The notes: a model not told the origin generated them from the letters alone. 13,847 nt of DNA from CAZCWX01 sp964502465 (GCA_964502465.1 CAZCWX010000097.1:1-13847); one strand, 5' to 3'; shown: positions 1-7,665, counted from the first letter of the stretch. Numbers and translations: made by a program.

Positions 1-17
1 CATGGTGGCTTCTCCTT
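1..17 (-). CDS. Start codon and ribosome site of a divergent gene cut by the window edge
   Basis: On the minus strand an AAGGAG ribosome-binding sequence (17 to 12) is followed by an 8-base spacer and an ATG whose last base is position 1. A promoter-like pair lies just upstream on the same strand. Spacing and consensus are as good as at any confirmed start in the window, so a gene very probably begins here and runs leftwards out of view. Nothing can be said of its product because only the initiator codon is present. Confidence 0.55.
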
Positions 18-26
18 TCGCCTCTT

Positions 27-55
27 ATGATCTGCAGGAGAGGGGGATTTGTCAA
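27..55 (-). promoter_or_regulatory. Sigma70-type promoter for the divergent left-edge gene
   Basis: Read on the minus strand there is a perfect TTGACA (55-50), a 17-base spacer and GATCAT (32-27), which matches four of six -10 bases. It sits about 25 bases upstream of the divergent ATG at position 3. The dacA promoter on the other strand has the same architecture, which makes a back-to-back promoter pair plausible. No start site has been measured. Confidence 0.45.
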
Positions 56-79
56 GAAAATATGGCTTGTGTTGTTGGC

Positions 80-111
80 TTGACAGCTTCAGAACTGTGG
101 CTGATTATACT
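80..111 (+). promoter_or_regulatory. Sigma70-type promoter for the carboxypeptidase gene
   Basis: A perfect TTGACA (80-85) is followed after 17 bases by GATTAT (103-108). An alternative -10, TATACT, lies at 106-111 with a 20-base spacer. Transcription would begin around 115-120, leaving a short leader that carries AGGAGG just before the ATG at 153. The -35 is convincing; which hexamer is the -10 is uncertain. Confidence 0.5.
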
Positions 112-152
112 CTTTATTGCATCGTATTGCTCGCTTACAGGAGGCTGGTTGG

Positions 153-1391
153 ATGGGCCATGATGTTGGCTGTGGGGGATCTCGGTTATCACAACGGCCT
201 GGCATGATGGGGTGGGGTGGGGTGGCGATGCTGCTGCTGTCACTGCTCTTGCTCCCGCCAATAGGAGAGGCGCAACGCTCACCGCATACTGAGGACCCGA
301 TTAAAGTCGTACAGGCCAAAAAAGGTGCGAACAAGGAAAAGCCAGTCCCTTATCAGACCGCCATCCTTGTGGAGGCTGAAACTGGGAAGGTCTTGTTTGA
401 AAAAGACGCCCACCTGCCGTGGCCACCTGCCTCCATGGTCAAAATGATGACGACGATGATCGTCTTGGACCAGATCCGAAATGGGGCTGTCAATTTTGGG
501 GATCCGGTGACTACGTCGCGTTGGGCAGAGCGGATGGGAGGCTCACAGGTCTATCTGAAAGAAGGGGAAATTTTTACGGTTGAGGACCTGCTCAAGGCGG
601 TTATGGTTCATTCCGCGAACGATGCTTCTGTGGCATTAGCTGAGCATGTGTCTGGCAGTACCGACGCTTTTGTTGATCTGATGAACGACAAGGCTGAGCA
701 GCTTGGCCTGAAAGAGACTCGTTATCATAGTGTCCATGGTCTGCCTCCAGACCCAGGGCAAGAAGACGATTTGATGAGTGCGTACGACTTGGCGTTGTTG
801 GGACGGGAGCTGATGAAATTCCCCGAAGCGGCGCAATGGGCTGCAGTCACCCAGGAACCGTTCCGCGATGGCCAGTTCACCATGACCAACCCGAATCATC
901 TCTTGCGCCAGTTTCCTGGGTCCGACGGGATTAAAACGGGATTTCATAACAAGGCCGGATTCTGCGTCACCGGCAGTGCGAAGCGAGGCGATCTGCGCTT
1001 GATTGTCGTTGTTCTTGGTTCGACCCGGAAACAGGATTGTTTTCGTAGCGCCGCGCAGATTTTGACTCAGGGCTTTGCGAACTACCGGATGCTGGTGCCG
1101 GTGAAAGCCGGAGCGGCACTTGGACGAGACGCACTCGTCAAAGGTGGAGTGATTGAGCAGGTCCCTGTGGTTGCATCTCAAGACGTACGAGTTCTCATTA
1201 AGAAAGGCGAAGAGAAAAAAGTCCAAGTTGAAATCAATGTGCCTGACCGTGTGTCGGCCCCTGTCTCAACTGGGCAGGTGGTTGGCGAAATTATTGTCAA
1301 ACTCGACGGCGCCGAAGTGGGCAAGACAGCGGCAACCGCATCCCAAGATGTGGCGCAAGCCAGCTTATGGAAGCGGTGGTGGCCGTTCTAA
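153..1391 (+). CDS. dacA: D-alanyl-D-alanine carboxypeptidase (PBP5/6, DacA type)
   Basis: This is a low-molecular-weight penicillin-binding protein that removes the terminal D-Ala from peptidoglycan stem peptides in the periplasm. All three serine-peptidase (peptidase S11) motifs are present: SMVK with the nucleophile Ser94, SAN at 154-156, and KTG at 261-263. The start at 153 is chosen because a perfect AGGAGG (139-144) lies 8 bases before it; the frame is open upstream to a TTG at 117 with no ribosome site. A hydrophobic leucine-rich segment and an Ala-Gln pair near residue 41 form the signal peptide. The region beyond about residue 310 looks like the beta-rich PBP5 C-terminal domain. The chain ends in an aromatic basic tail (WKRWWPF), as expected of the amphipathic anchor of this family. 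The length of 412 residues is normal. Its last 95 bases overlap the tail of the convergent PDZ gene. Confidence 0.93.
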   Translation: MGHDVGCGGSRLSQRPGMMGWGGVAMLLLSLLLLPPIGEAQRSPHTEDPIKVVQAKKGANKEKPVPYQTAILVEAETGKVLFEKDAHLPWPPASMVKMMTTMIVLDQIRNGAVNFGDPVTTSRWAERMGGSQVYLKEGEIFTVEDLLKAVMVHSANDASVALAEHVSGSTDAFVDLMNDKAEQLGLKETRYHSVHGLPPDPGQEDDLMSAYDLALLGRELMKFPEAAQWAAVTQEPFRDGQFTMTNPNHLLRQFPGSDGIKTGFHNKAGFCVTGSAKRGDLRLIVVVLGSTRKQDCFRSAAQILTQGFANYRMLVPVKAGAALGRDALVKGGVIEQVPVVASQDVRVLIKKGEEKKVQVEINVPDRVSAPVSTGQVVGEIIVKLDGAEVGKTAATASQDVAQASLWKRWWPF

Positions 1392-2502
1392 CGAAGTGAA
1401 GCGGAGAAACGGCGACGGGGAGAGACGAAGACAGAAAGACAGAGACAGAGTCCCCGCCCCGCCTCTCCCTGTCTCTCCCCGGTTCCCCGTTTCTCCATTT
1501 CTCCGCTTCATGACTCCCTTGGTGAATGGCTGACCGCTGATCGCTTTTCCCGCCATTTAACCACCGGGCGAACTGCTCGGTTTCCTCTTTTGCCTTGTCC
1601 CACAACAATTTGACGGCCATATCTGGGTCCCAACTGCCTGGCTGCTCGATAAAATTGGCGACCTGTGGACTCTCGTGAATGCTCGCACGGAGGAACGGGT
1701 ACTTGTCGATCCAGCCTGGAACCGGAGATTTAAGAAAATACGGGACTTCAGGAGTAACGACGGTTGCCGCTCGTCCCTTGCGGAGATCTTTACGATCCGA
1801 GCTAACGAAATCTTGCTTATAGTGGCGAATGTCTTGGGCAGTCAGATAATATCCCAGCAGAACGTTCGCGCCCGCGACCACGCGTTGCTCAGCCTCACCC
1901 TGACTCGCCCGGCTGAGCGCGGCGAGTTGAGCTTTTGCGTTTGCTACTGCTTGTTCATACTTGTTGGAGCGGTCGGTGAGCATGGCGACCGCTTCCACCG
2001 TTCGCAAGACGGTGAGTGCCTGGGTCCCGACTCGGTCGGTGGTGTGTTTGAGATTGGGGGGAAGTGGTGCGGACAGCATGGTCTGCAGATTAGCAACTGC
2101 TTCCTTTTCTTGTTGTTCTTCTTGCTTCCGCTGCCACAGTTCCGGTTCAAAGGCAAGCGGTTGGCGTTTTCCTTTCCGAGTCACCAACAACAGAATAGCT
2201 TTCTGCTCATCCCGTGCATCTTGCACCGCACGACTGTAGCTTTGGCAATCCCGAGCCTGCCAACTGTTGACCTGTTCAATGATGTCGCCGTTCACAAGCC
2301 CGATACGTGCTCCCTGACTCAGGGGAATAATGTCTGTAATGACAAGCGCAGGAGTGGCTTTGCTCCCTGGTATTGTCGCTGGGGTGAGAGACAAGCCAAG
2401 AATGTCCTGTGCTTCCTGGCAGGGATTGTCTGCTGCCATCGCTGAAGACAGTCCCACCACAAAAATAACGCCAGCAACTCTCCCCAATATCTTTTGCTTC
2501 AT
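1297..2502 (-). CDS. Exported PDZ-domain protein of unknown function
   Basis: The start at 2502 is chosen because GAGG lies six bases upstream and it yields a clean signal peptide: a Lys/Arg n-region, a hydrophobic core, then SAMA before ADNPC. The frame is open further upstream to 2610 without a convincing ribosome site. Mature residues of roughly 30-120 resemble one PDZ domain, with the pattern ITDIIPLSQGARIGLVNGDIIEQVN-like across the carboxylate-loop and helix region (a stretch ending GLVNGDIIEQVN). A Glu/Gln-rich helical linker and a helical domain follow. There is no protease catalytic triad, so it is not a DegP/Ctp protease; a scaffold or peptide-binding role in the periplasm is possible. 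The recognisable protein seems to end near RWLNGGKSD (around 1550). The last 75 or so residues are low complexity, encoded by the inverted repeat and then antisense to dacA, so the tail looks acquired. Total 401 residues. Confidence 0.7.
   Translation of the reverse strand: MKQKILGRVAGVIFVVGLSSAMAADNPCQEAQDILGLSLTPATIPGSKATPALVITDIIPLSQGARIGLVNGDIIEQVNSWQARDCQSYSRAVQDARDEQKAILLLVTRKGKRQPLAFEPELWQRKQEEQQEKEAVANLQTMLSAPLPPNLKHTTDRVGTQALTVLRTVEAVAMLTDRSNKYEQAVANAKAQLAALSRASQGEAEQRVVAGANVLLGYYLTAQDIRHYKQDFVSSDRKDLRKGRAATVVTPEVPYFLKSPVPGWIDKYPFLRASIHESPQVANFIEQPGSWDPDMAVKLLWDKAKEETEQFARWLNGGKSDQRSAIHQGSHEAEKWRNGEPGRDRERRGGDSVSVFLSSSLPVAVSPLHFVRTATTASISWLAPHLGMRLPLSCPLRRRRV
1397..1510. repeat. Imperfect inverted repeat between convergent genes
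   Basis: The arms are 1397-1426 and 1471-1510. The outer 13 bases (TGAAGCGGAGAAA) are perfectly inverted, and so is an inner block, GGGGAGAGAC. The right arm has about 10 extra bases. The centre is purine-rich on one side and pyrimidine-rich on the other. The repeat begins six bases after the dacA stop and lies inside the reading frame of the opposing PDZ gene. It could fold as a long RNA hairpin and serve as a terminator in both directions, or be a copy of a dispersed REP/MITE-like element; one copy in one window cannot decide. Confidence 0.75.
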
Positions 2503-2532
2503 GTACTGCCTCGTTTGCGCAAGACGGGGTTT

Positions 2533-2561
2533 CATATACTCTGTCAGCGAGCTTTCAGCAA
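2533..2561 (-). promoter_or_regulatory. Possible promoter of the PDZ gene
   Basis: On the minus strand TTGCTG (2561-2556), a 17-base spacer and TATATG (2538-2533) precede the ATG at 2502. Both hexamers are only partial matches, so this rests mainly on position and spacing. Confidence 0.3.
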
Positions 2562-2678
2562 CTAGCGATGTCGTGGAGATATAATACCTTGTGACTTCGC
2601 TTCCGCCCATGCTCTGGGCCTGACACTGGACAGAGAACCGGGGCGACGATAAGCAGGAAATATTGTAAGATAATAGCT

Positions 2679-3812
2679 ATGTCTCACATGACGGACATTG
2701 ACGAGATCAACCAACTCATTCAGAGCATGGGAGCGAAGTTCCGGGCAGAGATGAAGCGGGAGATTGGCCCTGCACCGACTCGACTCCCAGTCAATCAATC
2801 TTTCTCTCTTGCTGCTACCCATATTTTCTTTGCTACGCCAGATACCGTACGTCGCATCCTCGCACAGACGACGCCAGAAGAGATTGCCCGGCAGGGAAAG
2901 CGGCTTGGCAATGGTATCCCTCCGCTTGCCCTCTGGATGCTGGGATATCTCTTTTTAGTTGGTCGCGAGATCTTGATCGACCTTGGCGAACTGAAAGCAC
3001 GGTCGCGCGCTGACCAGATTGCCTTGGTGCTCGATTTTTGGCGTCGGCTGACCTTTACCCATCGTGGTGATGGTCACCTCGATAACAGCGAAGCCGCTGC
3101 CGCCAATCCATTTTTGCCATCCCATATTGTGCAACAGCTCTATAAAGCCTTGATTCCTACGGACAGTGGAATCCGCCGCCGGGTGCAGGATCTGTTCTCC
3201 TCACTAGAGGAGTATGTGTTCCTCCTTAATGCTGAGGGACGTCTTGGCATCGTCGATTCTGGTCCGTACCCACTCAATATCGAGCGAGTGCTGATCGTGC
3301 GTGAATTCTTCGACCTCAAGGCAACGTACTATCCCTGGCATGAAACAGTAATGGATCTCCCGTACCACACCTGCGCCTTGGCCTTTACGCTTGATTCGGC
3401 TGAGTTCCACAGTATTATCCTGACTGATCGCTCTGTCGTGTTGACGGAACCAGCTGAGTACACTGAGGCAATCCGCGAAATGACTTTTGTGGGAAGCAAC
3501 GATGAGACGTTCCACGTATTGCCTTTTACGGAGATGGATCGGCTCGCTCGCTCGGCGAGAAAAGTGCAACCAAAGCTGATCGAGTGGTTCGACCGTCTCT
3601 CTCGCCGCGAACAGATTATTCAAGGGGCGCTTCCCTGGGCTCTGCGCCCGTTTGCCTTCATTCTCCAGAAAGAAGAATATCTGCCGGAACTGGACCCACG
3701 GGCGCTCCGACTGCTCCCCGCCTACGAAGCCGATGAGGCGCAAGCGGTTCGGTGGGCGACCCACCGCTGTTTAGCACCTGGTGCACGGAGTACTTTTGTG
3801 CCGCTTACTTGA
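2679..3812 (+). CDS. Conserved-looking protein of unknown function, 377 residues
   Basis: I do not recognise this protein. It starts at an ATG at 2679 with no strong ribosome sequence (AGGAA is about 20 bases away); a second ATG follows three codons on. There is no signal peptide. One fairly hydrophobic stretch (about residues 86-102, around LALWMLGYLFLVG) could be a buried helix or weak membrane segment. The body is mixed alpha/beta with many charged residues and no Cys-rich, Walker, HTH or protease motif that I can see. Coding character is strong: a long open frame with balanced codon use. It is divergent from the PDZ gene and 182 bases upstream of the epimerase. Context does not assign a role. 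Confidence 0.75.
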   Translation: MSHMTDIDEINQLIQSMGAKFRAEMKREIGPAPTRLPVNQSFSLAATHIFFATPDTVRRILAQTTPEEIARQGKRLGNGIPPLALWMLGYLFLVGREILIDLGELKARSRADQIALVLDFWRRLTFTHRGDGHLDNSEAAAANPFLPSHIVQQLYKALIPTDSGIRRRVQDLFSSLEEYVFLLNAEGRLGIVDSGPYPLNIERVLIVREFFDLKATYYPWHETVMDLPYHTCALAFTLDSAEFHSIILTDRSVVLTEPAEYTEAIREMTFVGSNDETFHVLPFTEMDRLARSARKVQPKLIEWFDRLSRREQIIQGALPWALRPFAFILQKEEYLPELDPRALRLLPAYEADEAQAVRWATHRCLAPGARSTFVPLT

Positions 3813-3886
3813 ACCGCTCCTTACCTGAAAGGTATGAGAGCAATTACTTCTTTGCGACAAGAAGGGCGAAAAACACTCCGAGCGTG

Positions 3887-3900
3887 ACCACATGCGTGGT
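3887..3900. other. Small dyad in the gap before the epimerase
   Basis: ACCAC and GTGGT flank ATGC in the 182-base gap between the 377-residue protein and the epimerase gene. It could be a small operator or chance. The rest of the gap shows no recognisable element until the GGGAGG ribosome site at 3981-3986. Confidence 0.2.
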
Positions 3901-3994
3901 GACCAATCTATCTCTTGCTCTTTATTGTCTGGAACTCCTGGCAGGCTGCTACCAACTTGTGATAAGGACAAGGACGAAAAGGGAGGGAACAATC

Positions 3995-4939
3995 ATGGCG
4001 ATTTTGATTACCGGCGGCACCGGGTTTCTCGGGCGCCACTTAACGCGACATCTGCTCCAATCTGGCGAAAAAAATCTTGTCCTGCTCGACAGCAATCCCA
4101 ACCTCGCGGCAGTTGCCGATGTGGCGGCACCGGTAAAAATCGTGCCTGGCGATGTGCGCGAACCGACCGCTCTTATCGACACGATCAAGAAGTACAACAT
4201 TGAAGGGATTATCCACCTCGCGTACTTTCTCGGTACTGGAGGGATACGCAATCCTTTGCCTTCGATCCAAATCAACTGCATTGGCACGACCAACATCTTC
4301 GAAGCCGCCCGGCTCACTGGTATCACCCGTATCGTTTATATGAGTTCGGTGGCGGTGTTTCCCATGCGAACGACGCTCGCTAGCCCAGAACTGAGCGAGG
4401 ATGATCCGCCCGCCCCAGATTCGGTGTATGGGGCGTGTAAGCTGTTCAACGAACACATCGCCAATTATTATGCGCAGGCGTATGGGCTGGACCCGATTGG
4501 CATTCGGCCAACTTCAGTATTTGGCGAAGGGCGTGGGCAGCGGCGCGGTGCTGAGTCTGACCATTTTATGGTCTTACCAGAACTGGCACTGTTAGGACAT
4601 CCAGTAATCATGCCACCAGACGAGCAGGTGTCAGACTGGATGTATGTTGCTGATGCGGCAGAGGTTTTTCTGCGCGCCTATCGCGTGCAAAATCCCAAGC
4701 ACCGTATTTTTAACATGAGCGGCACCTGCCGGCCGACGGGCGAAATTACCACCTATTTGCGCGCAATCCTACCGCAGGCCAAAATTTCCGTCAGTGAGAA
4801 ACCCTTTGCCATGACCTCGTTAGTGAAAACTGATCGATTGCGGACGGAATTGGATTTCACACCGAGATATACGGTGGAGGATGGTATCCTGGCGTACCTG
4901 AACGATGTGAGGAAAAGGGAAAGGCTGCCGTTAGAATAG
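3995..4939 (+). CDS. NAD(P)-dependent epimerase/dehydratase, extended SDR family
   Basis: The start at 3995 is set by GGGAGG 8 bases upstream and by the immediate beginning of the Rossmann fold; the open frame extends to 3752 but that part reads as non-coding. The dinucleotide motif GGTGFLG is at residues 7-13, an acidic GDV turn at 52-54, and the active site is Ser117/118 (MSSVAVF) with Tyr145 and Lys149 (YGACK). This is the Ser-Tyr-Lys arrangement of extended short-chain dehydrogenases such as UDP-glucose 4-epimerase. The length of 314 residues is typical. The natural substrate could be a nucleotide sugar or another hydroxyl or ketone compound; nothing here decides. A luciferase-like oxidoreductase follows on the same strand, suggesting a catabolic rather than a surface-sugar setting, since no glycosyltransferases are nearby. 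Confidence 0.88.
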   Translation: MAILITGGTGFLGRHLTRHLLQSGEKNLVLLDSNPNLAAVADVAAPVKIVPGDVREPTALIDTIKKYNIEGIIHLAYFLGTGGIRNPLPSIQINCIGTTNIFEAARLTGITRIVYMSSVAVFPMRTTLASPELSEDDPPAPDSVYGACKLFNEHIANYYAQAYGLDPIGIRPTSVFGEGRGQRRGAESDHFMVLPELALLGHPVIMPPDEQVSDWMYVADAAEVFLRAYRVQNPKHRIFNMSGTCRPTGEITTYLRAILPQAKISVSEKPFAMTSLVKTDRLRTELDFTPRYTVEDGILAYLNDVRKRERLPLE

Positions 4940-4942
4940 GCA

Positions 4943-5014
4943 GTCAGCTCTCAGCTTTCAGCTTTGAGTAAGAACAAGGCGCTCTTCCTTCCCTACTGAC
5001 GGCTGAATGCTGAC
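4943..5014. repeat. REP-like inverted repeat with 19-base arms
   Basis: Left arm 4943-4961 and right arm 4996-5014 match at 15 of 19 positions when one is inverted, with a 34-base centre. Each arm is itself made of repeated TCAGC units. It fills the gap between the epimerase and the luciferase-like gene. This layout suits a dispersed REP-type element or a stem-loop that attenuates or stabilises the mRNA. Confidence 0.65.
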
Positions 5015-5071
5015 TCCTGGATACTGATTGCTCCCCGCTCATAGGTGGATAGGCGTTTCTCGGAGAACTCT

Positions 5072-6124
5072 ATGGATTTTGGTGTCAGTTTCCAATCGCA
5101 CATTCACAATAGCTGGAAGCACGCAGTGCTGGCCGAACAGATGGGGTTTACCCATGCCTGGTTCGTCGATACGCAAATGCTCGCCTCCGACGTCTATGCG
5201 TGTATGGCGCTGGCTGCTGAGCACACGCGTACGATTCATCTGGGCACTGCGGTGGCTATTGCCGGGACGCGGATCGCGCCAGTCATCGCCCATTCCATTG
5301 CGACTATCAACCAACTCGCGCCGGGTCGTGTCATCCTGGGCCTCGGGACTGGCCACACCGCCTGGCGAGCGATGGGTATGCCACCATTGCGTTTAGAGAC
5401 GTTTCGCCACACGATCGAGGTGTGTCGTGGACTCCTGCGTGGTGAGGAGGTTGTGTACCACGAGCGAGGACGGCATAGCCGTATTCATTTCTTTGACCTT
5501 GAGCACGGATACATCAATGTACGCGACCCTCTGCCGATCTATCTTGCGGCCTCTCATCCAAAAGCATTAGCGTTGGCTGGTGAACTTGGCGACGGGCTCA
5601 TCACTATCAGTATGCTCTCTCCAGACTTACTGCAGGCAACGCTGGTATCCGTCTCTTCCGGTCGGATGCAGGCTCCGGCTCGGCCAGACAAGTTCCCGGT
5701 CGTGACCATCGGTGTGTCGTGTGTGCTGCGCCCTGGTGAGGCGATGGAGAGCTCACGTGTCCTCACGCGTGTAGGACCACGCATTGCGGTCGCTCTCCAC
5801 TATGCCTATGAGATTGTGCGGCAGGGGAAAAGTGCGCCGTCGTATTTGCAGACGTTTCTGACCCCTGAGTACTGTGCATACCTGGAACAGCGGTGGCCCG
5901 ACATTCATGCCACGCATTCGCGCTTTCTTCAGCCCGGAGAAGATCAGTTCATCACTCCCGCTGCGGTCCAGGCGATGGGCCTCACCGGAACGCGAGAGGA
6001 CATCATGACTCGACTGAGGCAGCTTGAAGCGGCCGGACTGACGCAACTGGTGATTTCGCCTCCCTGGGGGTATGTGGAAGAAAGCATTGTTGAGTTCGCC
6101 CGAGAGATTATTGCGCATTATTAG
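5072..6124 (+). CDS. LLM-class (luciferase-like) flavin/F420-dependent oxidoreductase
   Basis: This is a TIM-barrel oxidoreductase of the bacterial luciferase-like superfamily, which uses reduced FMN or F420 to act on small organic substrates in the cytosol. Family hallmarks include the N-terminal DFGVSF strand, a conserved early segment around AEQMGFTHAWFVDT, the strand containing HLGTAVA, and the NQLAPGRVILGLGTGH segment that forms the cofactor pocket. A later YLAASHPKALALAGELGDGLI segment (shown here only as landmarks YLAASHP and GELGDGLI) is also characteristic. ATG at 5072 is preferred over a GTG at 5045 because CGGAGA lies five bases before it and the barrel begins there. The length of 350 residues is usual. 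The substrate is unknown. Many soil bacteria carry large families of such enzymes for degrading xenobiotics or terpenoids. Confidence 0.87.
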   Translation: MDFGVSFQSHIHNSWKHAVLAEQMGFTHAWFVDTQMLASDVYACMALAAEHTRTIHLGTAVAIAGTRIAPVIAHSIATINQLAPGRVILGLGTGHTAWRAMGMPPLRLETFRHTIEVCRGLLRGEEVVYHERGRHSRIHFFDLEHGYINVRDPLPIYLAASHPKALALAGELGDGLITISMLSPDLLQATLVSVSSGRMQAPARPDKFPVVTIGVSCVLRPGEAMESSRVLTRVGPRIAVALHYAYEIVRQGKSAPSYLQTFLTPEYCAYLEQRWPDIHATHSRFLQPGEDQFITPAAVQAMGLTGTREDIMTRLRQLEAAGLTQLVISPPWGYVEESIVEFAREIIAHY

Positions 6125-6141
6125 CGCAGGGTGCAGGCCCA

Positions 6142-6158
6142 TTGAGGAAAAGCCTCAA
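6142..6158 (+). terminator. Weak stem-loop after the luciferase-like gene
   Basis: TTGAGG and CCTCAA pair around an AAAAG loop 17 bases past the stop codon. The T-run that follows is short and 13 bases away, so it is a poor intrinsic terminator. Confidence 0.3.
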
Positions 6159-6175
6159 ACTGTTGGACCTGTTTT

Positions 6176-6265
6176 GGATTCCTGCTTGCGCGGGAATGTT
6201 CATGCGCCGGCGGCGCACCCTTGAGTATGAAAACGAGCCGGGAAGCCCCTTTTTTTGGGGAATGA
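6176..6265. repeat. Composite palindromic repeat resembling dRS3-type elements
   Basis: GGATTCC(N8)GGGAATG at 6176-6198 faces a second element at 6239-6265 that ends GGGGAATGACG. Between them is a perfect hairpin, TGCGCC-GGC-GGCGCA (6203-6217). The second element contains CCCC-T7-GGGG (6246-6260). Half-sites of the form ATTCC...GGGAAT are known from the Neisseria dRS3 repeat, and related sequences are scattered through many proteobacterial genomes. It lies between convergent genes, where it could also act as a transcription stop. Family assignment is by resemblance only. Confidence 0.6.
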
Positions 6266-6345
6266 CGTCTTCTCTATCCCCCCGTGCATGCAAGCATCGA
6301 GGGAATTGCTCTTTCTGTGCTCGAAAGCACCCCACACTCGTTTTT

Positions 6346-7665
6346 TCAATGTCCGGCGACGTAGCCGCGAGCGAGTGCTGATCGGACTGGGTGAGGTTCA
6401 GTCGTGATAAAGGCCGCGCCAGCGCCGAGGAGGAGCAAGCCGCTGCAGGAAAGGAAAGCATAAAAGTAACTGTTGGTGATATCATACATAAAGCCGACAA
6501 TGACCGGCCCGACCGCGCCTCCGAAGCTGGCTGCCACTGTGCCGAGCACGCCAGCGATTGCGCCAAAAGAACGGGTGCCAAAGTCGTGGGCAACGGTCAG
6601 CGGCCAAAGGACCACCAGTCCACCGTAACCCAAGCCGAAGAAGGGGACAAAGAGGACGAGAGTCCAGAAATCTGTGGGAGGCAGACAGAGAAACAGTCCG
6701 ACGCCTGTTGCCTGCATGACCAGGCACAGCGCCAAGATGCGGTGCAGATGGCGAGCATTTTCGCTGGCCCAGCCGACGAAGAACCGCCCGCCCATACTCA
6801 TCCCTAAGGTCAGCCCTGTCACAGTGGAGGCCGATTCGAGTGTCAACCCGGCATCCTGTAGAAACGCCACTTGATGAGCGGTCACGGCCAACGCGGCCAT
6901 GAGGCCTAGACAGAACGCTACGCCCAACAACCAGAACGTGGGCGTACAGAGTGCTTCTTTTAAGCTCCAGTCTCCCGGTACTATTGCAGTCTCCCGCACG
7001 TCTTCTGGTGACGATGGCGGTTGCTGGCCTTGCCCGAGCGGGGTGAGGCCTTTCTCCTCTGGTGAGTCAGTGAGGAAAAACCATACCAGCGGAAGCATAC
7101 CACCCAAAGCCAAAGCGGCGAGCCCCTGGTACGCAACGCGCCAGTTGAATTCTTCGATCAGGAAGCCAGCCAGTGGAACCAAAATCAGGCCGCCAGCACC
7201 GGCACCGATCAAAGCGATCCCCATAGCTCGCCCTCTTTTGGCCACAAACCACTGGGTGATCATCTTGCCCACAGTTGTTGGGCCGATACCTCCTAACCCT
7301 ATGCCTAAAAAAAAGTACAAGACGTAGAACATCGCGAGGCTGCGCACCCTACTCAGCAGGAGCAAGGCGACTCCATCGATAAGCGCGCTGAGAAGAAAAA
7401 CCAACCGCACGCCTTTCTGGTCTGCAAGCCACCCCCAGAATGGCAGTGTTAAGCCAGCAGCGAGCAAATACAGAGAGAAGGCCCCCGCTGTCTGCGCGCG
7501 GGTCCAGCCAAATTCCTGAGACAGGGGCTTCAAGAAGGCGGAAAAGATGTAGGTAAACCCCCCATCGATAATCGAAATGAAAAAAAGGATGCCGACGATG
7601 AACCAACCATAGAAAAAGCGTTCATGGCGGATGAATTGGTTGTTGCCTTCCCCTGATACGTCCAT
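6346..7665 (-). CDS. MFS transporter, monocarboxylate/oxalate-formate-antiporter-like
   Basis: This is a major facilitator superfamily carrier of the inner membrane with about twelve hydrophobic helices. The opening (FFYGWFIVG, then PLSQEFGWTRAQTAGAFSL) and the loop GWLADQKGVR between helices 2 and 3 match the MCT/OFA type, which moves organic anions. A long hydrophilic centre (about residues 205-240) separates the two six-helix halves. The ATG at 7665 has GGGAGG ten bases upstream and drops 23 residues of doubtful N-terminus that an upstream start would add. The 439-residue length is normal. The gene is convergent with the luciferase-like gene and divergent from the sulfurtransferase. The substrate cannot be told from sequence. 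Confidence 0.88.
   Translation of the reverse strand: MDVSGEGNNQFIRHERFFYGWFIVGILFFISIIDGGFTYIFSAFLKPLSQEFGWTRAQTAGAFSLYLLAAGLTLPFWGWLADQKGVRLVFLLSALIDGVALLLLSRVRSLAMFYVLYFFLGIGLGGIGPTTVGKMITQWFVAKRGRAMGIALIGAGAGGLILVPLAGFLIEEFNWRVAYQGLAALALGGMLPLVWFFLTDSPEEKGLTPLGQGQQPPSSPEDVRETAIVPGDWSLKEALCTPTFWLLGVAFCLGLMAALAVTAHQVAFLQDAGLTLESASTVTGLTLGMSMGGRFFVGWASENARHLHRILALCLVMQATGVGLFLCLPPTDFWTLVLFVPFFGLGYGGLVVLWPLTVAHDFGTRSFGAIAGVLGTVAASFGGAVGPVIVGFMYDITNSYFYAFLSCSGLLLLGAGAAFITTEPHPVRSALARGYVAGH

Noticed and set aside
636..1226. 196-codon minus-strand frame inside dacA
   Set aside because: It is opposite the catalytic region of a confidently assigned carboxypeptidase and shows no domain pattern.
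1675..2445. 256-codon open frame on the plus strand
   Set aside because: It is antisense to the PDZ gene, has no ribosome site, and its translation has the composition of a shadow frame, while the minus strand gives a signal peptide and PDZ domain.
2580..2585. Perfect TATAAT upstream of the 377-residue protein
   Set aside because: No acceptable -35 at 16-18 bases and no extended -10 TG, so I do not call a promoter from the hexamer alone.
3752..3994. N-terminal extension of the epimerase frame
   Set aside because: The Rossmann motif begins immediately after the ATG at 3995, which has an excellent ribosome site; the extension is compositionally unlike protein and overlaps the previous gene.
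6108..6593. 161-codon minus-strand frame across the dRS3-like repeat
   Set aside because: It contains the IPAQAGIQ-type translation typical of such repeats read as protein and overlaps the end of the MFS gene in another frame.
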